The notes under the pieces were generated by a model. It was not told the DNA's origin. It did no database searches and worked only from the letters and a program-made list of their open reading frames with translations. From DASRHY01 sp046765875 (GTDB lineage: Bacteria; Actinomycetota; Actinomycetes; Propionibacteriales; Kribbellaceae), in NCBI GenBank assembly GCA_046765875.1, contig JBKPSJ010000130.1, positions 1-34,362 of the forward strand: 34,362 nt of DNA, in the 5' to 3' direction. The position numbers and the translations under genes were made by a program. Below, one piece after another: positions 1 to 7,650 of the stretch (positions are counted from its first letter, which is position 1; the number at the start of each line of letters is the position of its first letter).

Positions 1-315
1 TGGGTGCCGAAGTCGCGCAGCAAGCAGGTCACATACGCCGAGGACATCACCGACCGGGCCGAGATCGAGCGCCAGGTGCTGGCGTTGGCGGCCGACGTGC
101 TGGCGGACATCGTCGGCGAGGGCCGGGTAGCGCAACGGGTCGGCGTGACCGTGCGGACCAAGACCTTCTACACCCGGACCAGGATCATGAAGTTGCCCGA
201 GGCAACGACCGACCTCGAGACGATCAGCAGGGCCGCGCTCACCGTGCTCGGACGATTCCCGCTGGATCGGCCGATACGGCTGCTCGGGGTACGACTGGAG
301 CTGGTGCCGTTGTGA
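1..315 (+). CDS. dinB: DNA polymerase IV (Y-family), C-terminal fragment
   Basis: The reading frame is open from the first base and stops at TGA 313-315, so only about the last 104 residues are present. They match the little-finger domain of bacterial DinB. The signs are the stretch TYAEDITDRAEIERQVLALA, a VGVTVRTKTFYTRTR beta strand that contacts DNA, the KLPEATTD turn and the closing RPIRLLGVRLELV, all typical of Pol IV C-termini. Pol IV is an error-prone translesion polymerase; its catalytic palm and fingers lie upstream of the window. No beta-clamp-binding peptide is visible after the final strand, so the protein ends soon after the little finger. The assignment rests on the little-finger pattern alone, so another Y-family paralogue such as DinB2 remains possible. 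Confidence 0.85.
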   Translation, partial: WVPKSRSKQVTYAEDITDRAEIERQVLALAADVLADIVGEGRVAQRVGVTVRTKTFYTRTRIMKLPEATTDLETISRAALTVLGRFPLDRPIRLLGVRLELVPL

Positions 316-325
316 TCCCAGCGAC

Positions 326-508
326 CGATCGCTGCGGCGTACGGCGTGGGGCACGGGGTACGCCAGCGAGGGTACGGGTGCGATGGTCCGGCACGCCTTC
401 GCCGATCTCGGTGTCCGCGAGCTCGTGGCGACGACGATGGCGGTGAACACCGGGTCCCGGCGGGTGCTGGGGAATGCGGCCTGCGTCGCATCTGCGCGCA
501 TGGTCTAA
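326..508 (+). pseudogene. Decayed GNAT acetyltransferase remnant (C-terminal part)
   Basis: Just after the polymerase gene one frame reads RRTAWGTGYASEG, then AMVRHAFADLGVREL, then ATTMAVNTGSRRVL. This is the acetyl-CoA-binding and following segment of RimJ/RimL-type GNAT acetyltransferases. There is no start codon, the N-terminal half is absent, and the frame ends at TAA 506-508. Around base 475 the expected family continuation (an AG-L-R pattern) moves to the next frame as GLRRICAHG, which indicates a frameshift. I read it as a relic with no function. An intact GNAT of the same kind occurs at 7077-7619, but this is not a copy of it. Bases 509-665 hold nothing I can identify apart from the Shine-Dalgarno sequence of the next gene. 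Confidence 0.6.
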
Positions 509-665
509 CGGCCGCTACGCCGGCGGGCGTAGACGAGGGCCGTCAAACGGTCCGGTCGCGCGCCGAGCGGCGTACCTGAAGTGTCCGCGTTCGCCGGACG
601 CCGGCAGGGTGCCTCGAGGGCGACGCTCTTGGTGTTCTCACATCACACAGGAGCGGAGCACTCGG

Positions 666-1118
666 ATGACTGACAACATCGTGACGGGCCTGGCCGCGTG
701 GTTGGCCAAACACAGCATCGGGATCCTGCGGGTCAGCCTCGGAATGGTCTTCCTCGCATTCGGGGTGCTGAAGTTCTTCCCGGACGCGAGCCCGGCTCAG
801 GCGCTGGTCGAGCGCACCCTGGACACGCTGACCTTCGGACTGCTCTCCGGCGAGAGGGCACTGCTGGTGACAGCGGTCGCCGAGTGCTTCATCGGCCTCA
901 CCCTCGTCACCGGCATGCTCGTCAAGGCCGGCCTGGTGGTGCTGGCCGGGTCGCTGGTCGGGATCATGTCGCCGCTGGTGCTGTTCTTCGGCGACCTGTT
1001 CCCCGGCACGCCGACCCTGGAGGCGCAGTACGTCTTCAAGGACATCGTTCTCGCCGCGGCCGGGTTGGTGATCGCGGCCCGCACCCTCGGCGCGCGACTG
1101 GTGCCCGAGCACAAGTGA
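666..1118 (+). CDS. DoxX family membrane protein
   Basis: A 150-residue integral membrane protein of the DoxX/DoxD-like family. Four hydrophobic segments are visible at about residues 19-37, 57-80, 85-105 and 122-140. The first carries GILRVSLGMVFLAFGVLKFF, the usual N-terminal DoxX signature, ending in the conserved G-x-x-K-F. ATG 666 was chosen because AGGAGCGG lies about 10 bases upstream and the hydrophobic domain begins 18 residues later. Reading further upstream gives only arginine-rich sequence with no membrane character. DoxX proteins are often linked to redox or quinone functions, but their biochemical role is unsettled. The gene stands alone and is followed by a strong terminator. 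Confidence 0.8.
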   Translation: MTDNIVTGLAAWLAKHSIGILRVSLGMVFLAFGVLKFFPDASPAQALVERTLDTLTFGLLSGERALLVTAVAECFIGLTLVTGMLVKAGLVVLAGSLVGIMSPLVLFFGDLFPGTPTLEAQYVFKDIVLAAAGLVIAARTLGARLVPEHK

Positions 1119-1132
1119 ACGAAAGAACAGAG

Positions 1133-1162
1133 CTGCGCCCCTCCAAACGCGGAGGGGCGCAG
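1133..1162. terminator. Bidirectional intrinsic terminator between doxX-like and DUF998 genes
   Basis: A perfect 12-base-pair stem, CTGCGCCCCTCC (1133-1144) with GGAGGGGCGCAG (1151-1162), has a 6-base AAACGC loop and is followed by TGTTTTC on the plus strand. It lies between two converging genes (ends at 1118 and 1168) and can serve both, though only the plus side has a T-run. Confidence 0.85.
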
Positions 1163-1167
1163 TGTTT

Positions 1168-1824
1168 TCAGCGGCGGCACTTCAGGCAGACCAGTGAGAT
1201 CCAGATCCAGCCGAGCGTGACGGCGATGACGAAGGCGGTGATGGTCGGACGGCTGCCGGCGCCGGCCATCAGGCCGAGGAACGAGGCGCCGAACAGCACG
1301 CCGGTGACCGTGGAGTAGCGGGCCCAGGCCGTACGGCCGGTGCTGCGGAAGTGCGCGGCGAACACCAGGCAGGCCGCGATCAGTCCGCCGAAGCCGACGA
1401 ACCCAGCGACGAAGTGACCCATCCCATGCCAGCTGATCTCGGCGTAGTCCTCAGGAGTGCCCGCCGGGAAGCCCGCGGCCGGGTCGGCGCGGAAGATCGA
1501 GGCCAGCAGCAGGCCGGCGCCGTACTGCGCGACCAGCCGTGGGCCCCAGGTGCCGCCACGTCCGGTGACGGTACGCCGCAGACCTACTCCGGCGGCGATA
1601 CACAGCAGCCCGGAGACGACGAAGTTGAGCGTCTGGATCCAGCCCGGCCCGCCGTTCGCCAGCAGGCTCGCCGGATGCCGGGTCAGGTCGAAGTTCTCGC
1701 GGGTGAACGCCTGCGCCAGGTAGACCGCCATGTACAGCGGCCCGGCGACGATCCCGCAGGCCAGCAACCTGCCGGTGGCAACGGTGCGCGTGGTGGTCGT
1801 GGTCGGAACGGTCGTGGTGGTCAT
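1168..1824 (-). CDS. DUF998 family membrane protein
   Basis: A 218-residue protein with six predicted membrane segments. A threonine-rich N-terminus is followed by a first helix around LLACGIVAGPLYMAVYLAQA, then segments around WIQTLNFVVSGLLCIAAGVG, QYGAGLLLASIFR, FVAGFVGFGGLIAACLVFAA, GVLFGASFLGLMAGAG and a final helix near the C-terminus. The spacing, the early GPLY and the FRADPAAGFP loop fit DUF998, a family common in actinobacteria and of unknown function. ATG 1824 was chosen because AAGGGA lies about 9 bases upstream and the frame further upstream is not membrane-like. The gene is divergent from the alpha/beta hydrolase at 1940 and convergent with the DoxX gene. Confidence 0.75.
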   Translation of the reverse strand: MTTTTVPTTTTTRTVATGRLLACGIVAGPLYMAVYLAQAFTRENFDLTRHPASLLANGGPGWIQTLNFVVSGLLCIAAGVGLRRTVTGRGGTWGPRLVAQYGAGLLLASIFRADPAAGFPAGTPEDYAEISWHGMGHFVAGFVGFGGLIAACLVFAAHFRSTGRTAWARYSTVTGVLFGASFLGLMAGAGSRPTITAFVIAVTLGWIWISLVCLKCRR

Positions 1825-1922
1825 CGGGGTGTCCCTTCGCGGTGATGTCGGGTAGTCCTCACCGGTGCGTCGACCGGGACCGGCCCCGATCGACATCGGC
1901 CCGCAGGGAACGTTCGGCCCGG

Positions 1923-1928
1923 TAGCGT
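1923..1928 (+). promoter_or_regulatory. Putative -10 box for the alpha/beta hydrolase
   Basis: TAGCGT lies 8 bases before GTG 1937 and 11 before ATG 1940. The same box occurs before other genes in this window. The 8-base spacing favours a nearly leaderless start at GTG 1937; the 11-base spacing would leave a very short leader. Confidence 0.4.
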
Positions 1929-1939
1929 CGAGCCTCGTG

Positions 1940-2872
1940 ATGCTGCGTGTGAACGGCGCCGTCCTGTGCGTAGACACCTTCGGTGACAGGTCCGACCCGT
2001 CGATCCTGCTGATCGGCGGCGCCGGAGGTTCAATGAACTGGTGGGTTTCCGCGTTCTGCGAGCGGCTCGCCGCCGGGCCGCGGTACGTGATCCGGTACGA
2101 CCTGCGCGACACCGGCCAGTCGCAGACCGATCCGCCGGGCGCCCCGTCGTACGAGTTCCCCGACCTCGCCCGCGACGCGGCCGGACTGATCGAGGAACTG
2201 GACGTCGCGCCCGCGCATGTACTCGGCATCTCGATGGGCGGCGCGGTCGCGATGACGCTTGCCCTCGATCGGCCCGAACTGGTCAGCACGCTGACGCTGC
2301 TGTCGACGAGTACCGGCGGACCAGGGCCGGACAACGGGCTACCGGCGATGGATCCGCAGCTGGCCGAGTCGTTCGCGTCGCCACCGCCGGATCCGGACTG
2401 GTCCGATCGGGATGCTGTGATCGCGTACGGGCTCGCCGCGGATCGGTTGTTCGCCGGCTCGCTGCCATACGACGAGTCGGCCAAGCGCGAGTTGCTCGGC
2501 CGGATCTACGACCGAACCCGCGACAACGAGGCCGCCGCGAAGAACCACTGGCTGCTCCAAGGCGGCGAACCAGTGCGTCCTCGACTCGGCGAGATCGCCA
2601 TGCCGACGCTGGTGTTGCACGGCACGGAGGACCGGCTGTTCCCGCTCGGCCACGGCGAAGCGCTGGCTGCTGAGATCCCCGGTGCCCGATTGGCTCTCAT
2701 GGAGCACGTGGGTCACGAAGTGCCACCGCCTGCCGTCTGGGACGCCGTCGTACCAGACGTGCTCCAGCACACCACTAGGGCTCAGCGGGACGAGTGGTTA
2801 CGGACCACCACGGCCAAGCGGCAAGCCGGTCGGCCCGGATCCGGGTACGACGGGCGTGCCGCGGTTCGATAG
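1940..2872 (+). CDS. Alpha/beta hydrolase
   Basis: About 310 residues with a full alpha/beta-hydrolase fold. Near the N-terminus LLIGGAGGSMNWW supplies the oxyanion-hole loop. The nucleophile elbow is GISMGG with the catalytic serine near residue 100. The acid residue sits in LVLHGTEDRLFP and the histidine in HVGHEVPP near the C-terminus. The layout resembles the family that includes pimeloyl-ACP-methyl-ester and epoxide-type hydrolases and TAP-like esterases, so the substrate cannot be named. ATG 1940 was taken as the start; GTG 1937, one codon upstream, fits the TAGCGT box better and changes the protein by one residue. The gene is divergent from DUF998 and is followed by 168 bases without a recognisable gene. 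Confidence 0.85.
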   Translation: MLRVNGAVLCVDTFGDRSDPSILLIGGAGGSMNWWVSAFCERLAAGPRYVIRYDLRDTGQSQTDPPGAPSYEFPDLARDAAGLIEELDVAPAHVLGISMGGAVAMTLALDRPELVSTLTLLSTSTGGPGPDNGLPAMDPQLAESFASPPPDPDWSDRDAVIAYGLAADRLFAGSLPYDESAKRELLGRIYDRTRDNEAAAKNHWLLQGGEPVRPRLGEIAMPTLVLHGTEDRLFPLGHGEALAAEIPGARLALMEHVGHEVPPPAVWDAVVPDVLQHTTRAQRDEWLRTTTAKRQAGRPGSGYDGRAAVR

Positions 2873-3040
2873 CGACGCCGGTGGCTCCGCACTGGCACGG
2901 GGGGACCTGCGCGGAGCCCAGACGATCACCCAAGGTGACAGCACGTGCATCGTCGGCCGACTGCAATGCGTTACACCGATCTCACAGTACGGACTGACTT
3001 GCCAATCAAGTTGTCGGCGAGGGACGCAATACTGCTTGTC

Positions 3041-3712
3041 GTGTACCGCGAGCGGGCGGCGAGGCTTTCCGGCGCGGTCGTTTGGCAGGCGGTCCCAACG
3101 CCGGACGACCCGGCGGACAAGCGAGTCCTGCCGGACGGCTGCATGGACCTGATGTGGTCCGCTGGCGAGTTGCTCGTGGCCGGGCCGGACACGCAGGCGC
3201 ACGTGGGACCGGTGGCGTCGTACACAGCGATCCGCTTCGCACCGGGGACGGCGCCGGGCCTGTTCGGCGTACCTGCGCACGAGTTGCGCGACCAGCGGGT
3301 GCCGCTGGCCGACCTGTGGCCCGCGGACCGGGTGCGGCGGCTGACGAGCAGGATCGCCTCCGCCGCCAAACCCGGCGCCGCGCTCGAGCACGCCGCCCTG
3401 GATCTGATGGGCGACCCGGATCCGGCGATGACCGAGTTGGTCCGTCGGCTGCGGACCGGCTCGGCGGTATCGACCGCGGCGGCCGACGGCGGGTTCAGCG
3501 AGCGGCAGTTGCATCGGCGCAGCCTGGCGGCGTTCGGCTACGGGCCGAAGCTGCTCGGCCGGATCCTCCGGTTGCACCGGGCGCTCGACCTGGCGCGCTC
3601 CGGGGTTCCGTACGCGACGGTCGCGGTCCAGGCCGGGTACGCCGACCAGGCACACCTGTCCCGCGATGTGAAGGCACTCGCCGGCGTCCCGCTCCGGGTG
3701 CTTCTCAGCTGA
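3041..3712 (+). CDS. AraC family transcriptional regulator
   Basis: A 223-residue regulator with an N-terminal sensory region (about 1-110) of the DUF6597 type, recognisable by RLSGAVVWQAV, the invariant-looking VLPDGCMDLMW and the A-I-R-F-A-P-G segment. The C-terminal domain (about 135-223) is an AraC helix-turn-helix pair, with FSERQLHRRSLAAFGYGPK in the first HTH and ATVAVQAGYADQAHLSRDVK in the second. GTG 3041 gives the family's usual beginning, a few residues before R-L-x-G-A-V-V-W. GAGGGA lies upstream at a rather long 16 bases, so the exact start is uncertain. The 3' end overlaps the convergent VOC gene by the palindrome TCAGCTGA. It may control that VOC gene or the upstream hydrolase, which is inference. 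Confidence 0.82.
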   Translation: MYRERAARLSGAVVWQAVPTPDDPADKRVLPDGCMDLMWSAGELLVAGPDTQAHVGPVASYTAIRFAPGTAPGLFGVPAHELRDQRVPLADLWPADRVRRLTSRIASAAKPGAALEHAALDLMGDPDPAMTELVRRLRTGSAVSTAAADGGFSERQLHRRSLAAFGYGPKLLGRILRLHRALDLARSGVPYATVAVQAGYADQAHLSRDVKALAGVPLRVLLS

Positions 3713-4100
3713 GCGGCGCGAAGAGGTCGATGCTGTTGCCGTCCGGGTCGTGGACCAGGGCATAGCGCTGTCCCCAGAACGCGTCCCAGGGTTCCTTGTG
3801 GCCGTGGTACCCGGCGCCGGTGAGGTCGGCGTACACGCGGTCGACGTTGGCAGGGGTCCCGCACCTGAACGCGAGCCCGACTCGCGGACTCCCAGTCGGC
3901 TGGGACCAGTCCGGGTCGAACGAGCGGATGGTGTCGACGGTGTCCCACGCGAGCCGCAGCCCACTGGGCAGAGCATGGTCGACATGCGGCTCGGAGTCCG
4001 CGGACTCGGGCAGGTCCAGTCCGAGCCGGCGGTAGAACGCGAGCGCCTTGCCCATGTCGGCGACGACGATTCCGATCACATCGAGTTGTGGTGAAGTCAT
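3705..4100 (-). CDS. VOC (glyoxalase/bleomycin-resistance) family protein
   Basis: A 131-residue protein with the paired beta-alpha-beta-beta-beta modules of the vicinal-oxygen-chelate fold. It starts MTSPQLDVIGIVVADMGKAL, has FYRRLGLDLP after the first helix, and ends with GQRYALVHDPDGNSIDLFAP, the usual C-terminal strand with the metal-ligand-like D-P-D-G-N. The likely role is a metal-dependent lyase, dioxygenase or a binding protein; the substrate is not evident. ATG 4100 was preferred over several upstream ATGs because TAGCGT lies exactly 7 bases before it on the minus strand, giving a leaderless start, and because the upstream codons carry no family similarity. It overlaps the AraC gene tail to tail by 8 bases. 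Confidence 0.85.
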   Translation of the reverse strand: MTSPQLDVIGIVVADMGKALAFYRRLGLDLPESADSEPHVDHALPSGLRLAWDTVDTIRSFDPDWSQPTGSPRVGLAFRCGTPANVDRVYADLTGAGYHGHKEPWDAFWGQRYALVHDPDGNSIDLFAPLS

Positions 4101-4107
4101 GTCGGCG

Positions 4108-4113
4108 ACGCTA
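4108..4113 (-). promoter_or_regulatory. Putative -10 box, leaderless VOC gene
   Basis: Read on the minus strand, TAGCGT is followed by 7 bases and ATG 4100. This spacing places the transcription start at the A of the start codon. Confidence 0.5.
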
Positions 4114-4198
4114 GTCATCGCGGCGGCGAAGGTCTTGGACAGATCGGACATGTCCAAACAAGGGCATGCTGGCTCTGCGGCTCGGGCAGCATCGCAGA

Positions 4199-5407
4199 AT
4201 GACCAGATCAACGAGCCTTCACTTCATCATTCCGCCGTATCTGCTCGAGCAACTCGAGCAGAACGCGACGGACGACGAGCGCCGGGACAGATACCGCCGG
4301 ACCCGTGAACTCGATCAGCTGCGGCGCGAGCGGCGTACGTCCGAGCCGCCGGTGCGACCCGAACGGCCCGCCGAAGCGGAGGGCGGCGCGCTGGACCGGG
4401 TGGTGTTCGACGCGGAGAACGGCACCGACCTGCCCGGCACACAGGTCCGGGCGGAGGGCGAGCCGGAGTCGCGGGACACGGCGGTCAACCAGGCATACGA
4501 CGGCACCGGCGCGACCTGGACGATGTACAAGGAGTGCTTCGGCCGGAACTCGATCGACGACACTGGCCTCCGGTTGCTGTCCACCGTGCATTACGACCGT
4601 GACTACGCCAACGCGTTCTGGAACGGCAGCCAGATGGTGTTCGGCGATGGTGACGGCGAGATCTTCAAGGGCTTCACGTCATCGATCGACATCACCGGGC
4701 ACGAGCTCACCCACGGCGTCACCCAGTACACGGCGAACCTGGACTACCAGGGCCAGTCCGGCGCACTGAACGAGAGCATCTCCGACGTGTTCGGCTCGCT
4801 GGCCAAGCAGTACGCGCTCAAGCAGTCGGCCGCCGAGGCGGACTGGATCATCGGCGAGGGCATCTTCGCCGAGGGCGTGAACGGCGTCGGGCTGCGCTCG
4901 ATGACGGACCCGGGTACGGCGTACGACGACCCGCGCATCGGCAAGGACCCGCAGCCGGGCCATATGGACCAGTACGTGGAAACCACCGACGACAACGGCG
5001 GCGTCCACATCAACTCCGGCATCCCGAACAAGGCCTTCTACCTCACCGCGATCCAGATCGGCGGCAATGCCTACGACGACGCCGGCAAGATCTGGTACCA
5101 CACGCTGACCGAGGGCAATCTTGCGAGCAACGCGAACTTCGCGGCGTTCGCCCGTGCCACCCAGGAGTCTGCGCGGACGTTGTACGGCGACGGGTCGGCG
5201 CAACTGGCCGCGGTGACGTCGGCGTGGCAGCACGTCGGTGTCATCCCTGCCGAGCAACGGGCGCCGGCGCAGGACGCCGAACTGGCCAGAGCAGCCGCGG
5301 CCGGACTGACACCGCCTACCGGCCGGACCACCTTGGTCGCGAATGGCGCCCGGCAGGATCCGCACCGGACCACGACGCAGCACAGCCGCGACGGCCTCGC
5401 TCGCTGA
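4199..5407 (+). CDS. Protealysin-like M4 family metallopeptidase
   Basis: A 402-residue thermolysin-family zinc protease. The catalytic helix is HELTH (H168, E169, H172), the third zinc ligand is E192 in NESISDVFG, and the transition-state histidine is H270 in GGVHINSGIPNKAFY. The N-terminus MTRSTSLHFIIPPYLLEQL has no signal peptide. It carries the short propeptide motif typical of protealysin-like precursors (I-I-P-P-Y-x-L-E), with about 60 residues of charged propeptide before the catalytic domain. Family members normally end near the W-x-x-V-G-V seen at about residue 347; here a further 55 residues of Ala/Thr/Arg-rich sequence follow. ATG 4199 was chosen because the propeptide motif begins just after it. 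The next gene converges with no intergenic base. No emfourin-type inhibitor gene is adjacent. Confidence 0.9.
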   Translation: MTRSTSLHFIIPPYLLEQLEQNATDDERRDRYRRTRELDQLRRERRTSEPPVRPERPAEAEGGALDRVVFDAENGTDLPGTQVRAEGEPESRDTAVNQAYDGTGATWTMYKECFGRNSIDDTGLRLLSTVHYDRDYANAFWNGSQMVFGDGDGEIFKGFTSSIDITGHELTHGVTQYTANLDYQGQSGALNESISDVFGSLAKQYALKQSAAEADWIIGEGIFAEGVNGVGLRSMTDPGTAYDDPRIGKDPQPGHMDQYVETTDDNGGVHINSGIPNKAFYLTAIQIGGNAYDDAGKIWYHTLTEGNLASNANFAAFARATQESARTLYGDGSAQLAAVTSAWQHVGVIPAEQRAPAQDAELARAAAAGLTPPTGRTTLVANGARQDPHRTTTQHSRDGLAR

Positions 5408-5989
5408 CTACTGCGGTCGGCGACCGAGGTACGCGAGCAGCCGTGTGGCCGGTCCCACCGATTCGTCCACCGGCACCGGCGGATCGAACAGCCCGGCCCG
5501 ATCGGTGATGAGCTGCCGCGACACCGGCAGCAGCTCGATCGCCAGCGACTCGGGGATCGGCCGATGCCAGCCGCGGGCGCTCACGATGTCCCAGCCGTGT
5601 ACTGCGACCTCGAGCGCGCCGGCCGCGGTCACCACGCTGGTGGAGACCTCACAGCCACCGACCAGGATCAGCCGGTCCTGGTCGGATATCCGGGTCCAGC
5701 TCCCGAGCAGCCGGACCGCGCCGACCCGGAAGTCCGAGGCGGGGTCTTCGGTCTCCAGGCGGATGTGCGATCCGAACGCCACCTTGCCGTCGACGGCCTC
5801 CTGCAGTGCCGCGAACGACTCGCTCACATGACGCAGCAGCATCCGCAGGTTCCAGCCGCGACACGGCGTCGGCAACGTCAGCTCGGCCGGCTCGATCGCG
5901 TGGACCGAGCCGAGCGCGTAGCCGATCGCCCGCTCGAGCAGGCCGACTCCGTCCGCCACCCGGATCACGTCTCCGGTCGCTCTGCTCAT
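5408..5989 (-). CDS. Mycothiol-dependent maleylpyruvate isomerase-like (MDMPI_N / TIGR03086-type) protein
   Basis: A 193-residue DinB-like four-helix-bundle protein. LTLPTPCRGWNLRMLLRHV is the hallmark N-terminal segment of the MDMPI_N group. The three expected metal ligands are visible: H54 in LLRHV, and E127 with H131 in EVAVH. Known relatives use mycothiol and a divalent metal, but many members have no assigned substrate. ATG 5989 overlaps the stop of the upstream sigma-factor gene as ATGA, so translation is probably coupled and the two proteins are made together. The ATGA start also sets the N-terminus at MSRATGD. A role as redox partner or modulator of the sigma factor is inference from this coupling. 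Confidence 0.82.
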   Translation of the reverse strand: MSRATGDVIRVADGVGLLERAIGYALGSVHAIEPAELTLPTPCRGWNLRMLLRHVSESFAALQEAVDGKVAFGSHIRLETEDPASDFRVGAVRLLGSWTRISDQDRLILVGGCEVSTSVVTAAGALEVAVHGWDIVSARGWHRPIPESLAIELLPVSRQLITDRAGLFDPPVPVDESVGPATRLLAYLGRRPQ

Positions 5990-6987
5990 CGGCGTACGGC
6001 GGTCGAGGCGGGTGCGGGATGCACGTCGGGCAGCCCGCAGGCGGCGAACAGCGATGTGTCGAAGAACGTCACCACGTGCGCGACCCGGTCGCCGTCGAAC
6101 TCCAGCACCTGCAGCTGGTAGGCGTGGAACCGGCCGTCGTCCTGCCGGCCGTACATCGCGAACGCGGGCTGACCGTTCGCTGAGGTCGGTACCATCCGGG
6201 TGTCGCCGGGGCCGAACGGGCACTGGCTGCGGATGAGTTGGACGATGTCCTCGCTGCCGGCGTACCACTCCAGATGCGGCGGCATCTCCCAGACCGCGTC
6301 CTGCTTGAGCAGCTGCAGCAATTCGTCCATGTCGCTGTTCTCGAACGCGGCGGCGTACCGGGCGAGCAGCTCACGCTTCGCTTCGTCGGTCGGCTCGTCG
6401 ACGCTGTCCTCGGTCGGAGCGATGGCGTCGAGCTGGGCGCGGGCGCGCTGCAGCGCGCTGTTCACGGCCGCCGTGGTCGTACAGAGCAGGTCCGCGACCT
6501 CGGCGGCCTTCCACTTCAGCACCTCGCGCAGGATCAGGACGACCCGCTGCCGTGGCGCCAGATGCTGCAGAGCGGCGACGAGCGCGAGCCGGACACCCTC
6601 GCGGGCGGCGACGGTGGCTGCCGGGTCCTCGGGAACGGTGCCGAACACGGCATCCGGGATGGGTTGCAGCCAGGGCACCTCCCACGATGCGGTGACCGGC
6701 CGCTCCGGGTCGTCGCTGGGTGCGCCGAGCGCGGACGGCAACGGCCGGCGGCCGCGCGACTCGAGCGCGGTCAGGCAGGCGTTGGTCGCGATCCGGTACA
6801 GCCAGGTGCGCAGCGAGGCGCGCCGTTCGAAGGTCGCGTACGACTTCCAGGCGCGCAGGTACGTCTCCTGGACCAGGTCCTCGGCTTCGTGCACCGAGCC
6901 CAGCATCCGGTAACAGTGCGCTAGCAGCTCGCCGCGGTACTGGCCGGTGAGCTGTACGAAATCCGGTTCCGCTGTCAGGGTCGTCAC
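5986..6987 (-). CDS. ECF RNA polymerase sigma factor with C-terminal SnoaL-like domain (SigG/SigX5 type)
   Basis: A 333-residue ECF sigma factor. Region 2 covers about residues 12-80, with YRMLGSVHEAEDLVQETYLR and TWLYRIATNACLT. Region 4 covers about 135-190, with APRQRVVLILREVLKWKAAE and the recognition helix near TTAAVNSALQRARAQL. After a linker, residues 205-320 form a SnoaL/NTF2-like domain (LLARYAAAFENSDMDELLQL ... DAVWEMPPHLEWY). This layout matches the SigG-type group (TIGR02960 family) in which the tail replaces a separate anti-sigma factor. The start is GTG 6987, with GGAGGA about 6 bases upstream. It is co-transcribed with the MDMPI-like gene through an ATGA overlap. No classical zinc-finger anti-sigma gene is near. 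Confidence 0.9.
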   Translation of the reverse strand: MTTLTAEPDFVQLTGQYRGELLAHCYRMLGSVHEAEDLVQETYLRAWKSYATFERRASLRTWLYRIATNACLTALESRGRRPLPSALGAPSDDPERPVTASWEVPWLQPIPDAVFGTVPEDPAATVAAREGVRLALVAALQHLAPRQRVVLILREVLKWKAAEVADLLCTTTAAVNSALQRARAQLDAIAPTEDSVDEPTDEAKRELLARYAAAFENSDMDELLQLLKQDAVWEMPPHLEWYAGSEDIVQLIRSQCPFGPGDTRMVPTSANGQPAFAMYGRQDDGRFHAYQLQVLEFDGDRVAHVVTFFDTSLFAACGLPDVHPAPASTAVRR

Positions 6988-7076
6988 AAGGTCTCCTCCG
7001 TCCGTTCACTGGTACAGACAGCCGAGGCGACCGAAAATCATCTGACCCGGCCGGATTCATCGAAGAAAATGACCGG

Positions 7077-7619
7077 ATGCCGGAGACCGAACGCTTGCTG
7101 CTACGCCGCTGGACCGACACCGACCGGGCGTCGTTCGCCGCGCTGAACGACGACCCCGAGGTGATGGAGTTCTTTCCGGCGCCGCTGACCCGGGCGCAGT
7201 CGGACGCTCTGGTCGACCGGATCGAGCGCGACTTCGAGATCGAGGGGTTCGGCCTGTGGGCACTCGAGCGCCGTGACACCGGCGAGTTCATCGGCTTCAC
7301 CGGGTTGTCGCGGGTGCGGAACGACATCCCTGTCCGCGGCGAGGTCGAGGTGGGCTGGCGCTTGGCGCGGGCCGCGTGGGGGCAGGGTTTCGCGAGCGAG
7401 GCCGCCCGGGCATCACTGGAGTACGGATTCGGGACCGCCGGGCTGGACGCGATCATGTCCATGACCGCGGTTGTGAACATCCGGTCCCGCTCAGTGATGG
7501 AGCGGATCGGGATGCGGTACGACCCGGCGGCCGACTTCGAGCACACCGGCGTTCCAGTGGGGCATGTGCTGCGGCCGCACGTGGTGTACCGCATCGGCCG
7601 GCGAGGTGCCCTGCTTTGA
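7077..7619 (+). CDS. GNAT family N-acetyltransferase (RimJ/RimL type)
   Basis: A 180-residue GNAT protein beginning MPETERLLLRRWTDTDRASF, the standard N-terminus of the RimJ/RimL subfamily. The acetyl-CoA-binding segment is WRLARAAWGQGFASEAA (about 98-114), carrying the G-Q-G-F-A pyrophosphate loop, followed by VVNIRSRSVMERIGM. Acetylation of a small amine or a protein N-terminus is the family role; the substrate is unknown. The start is ATG 7077. There is no clear Shine-Dalgarno, and no TAnnnT box at 6-8 bases. It is divergent from the sigma-factor gene with an 89-base gap and lies 31 bases before the AlaX gene, so it may lead a three-gene run. Confidence 0.88.
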   Translation: MPETERLLLRRWTDTDRASFAALNDDPEVMEFFPAPLTRAQSDALVDRIERDFEIEGFGLWALERRDTGEFIGFTGLSRVRNDIPVRGEVEVGWRLARAAWGQGFASEAARASLEYGFGTAGLDAIMSMTAVVNIRSRSVMERIGMRYDPAADFEHTGVPVGHVLRPHVVYRIGRRGALL

Positions 7620-7650
7620 TGGAGACGTACGCACGCGGAGAGGAGTCGTG

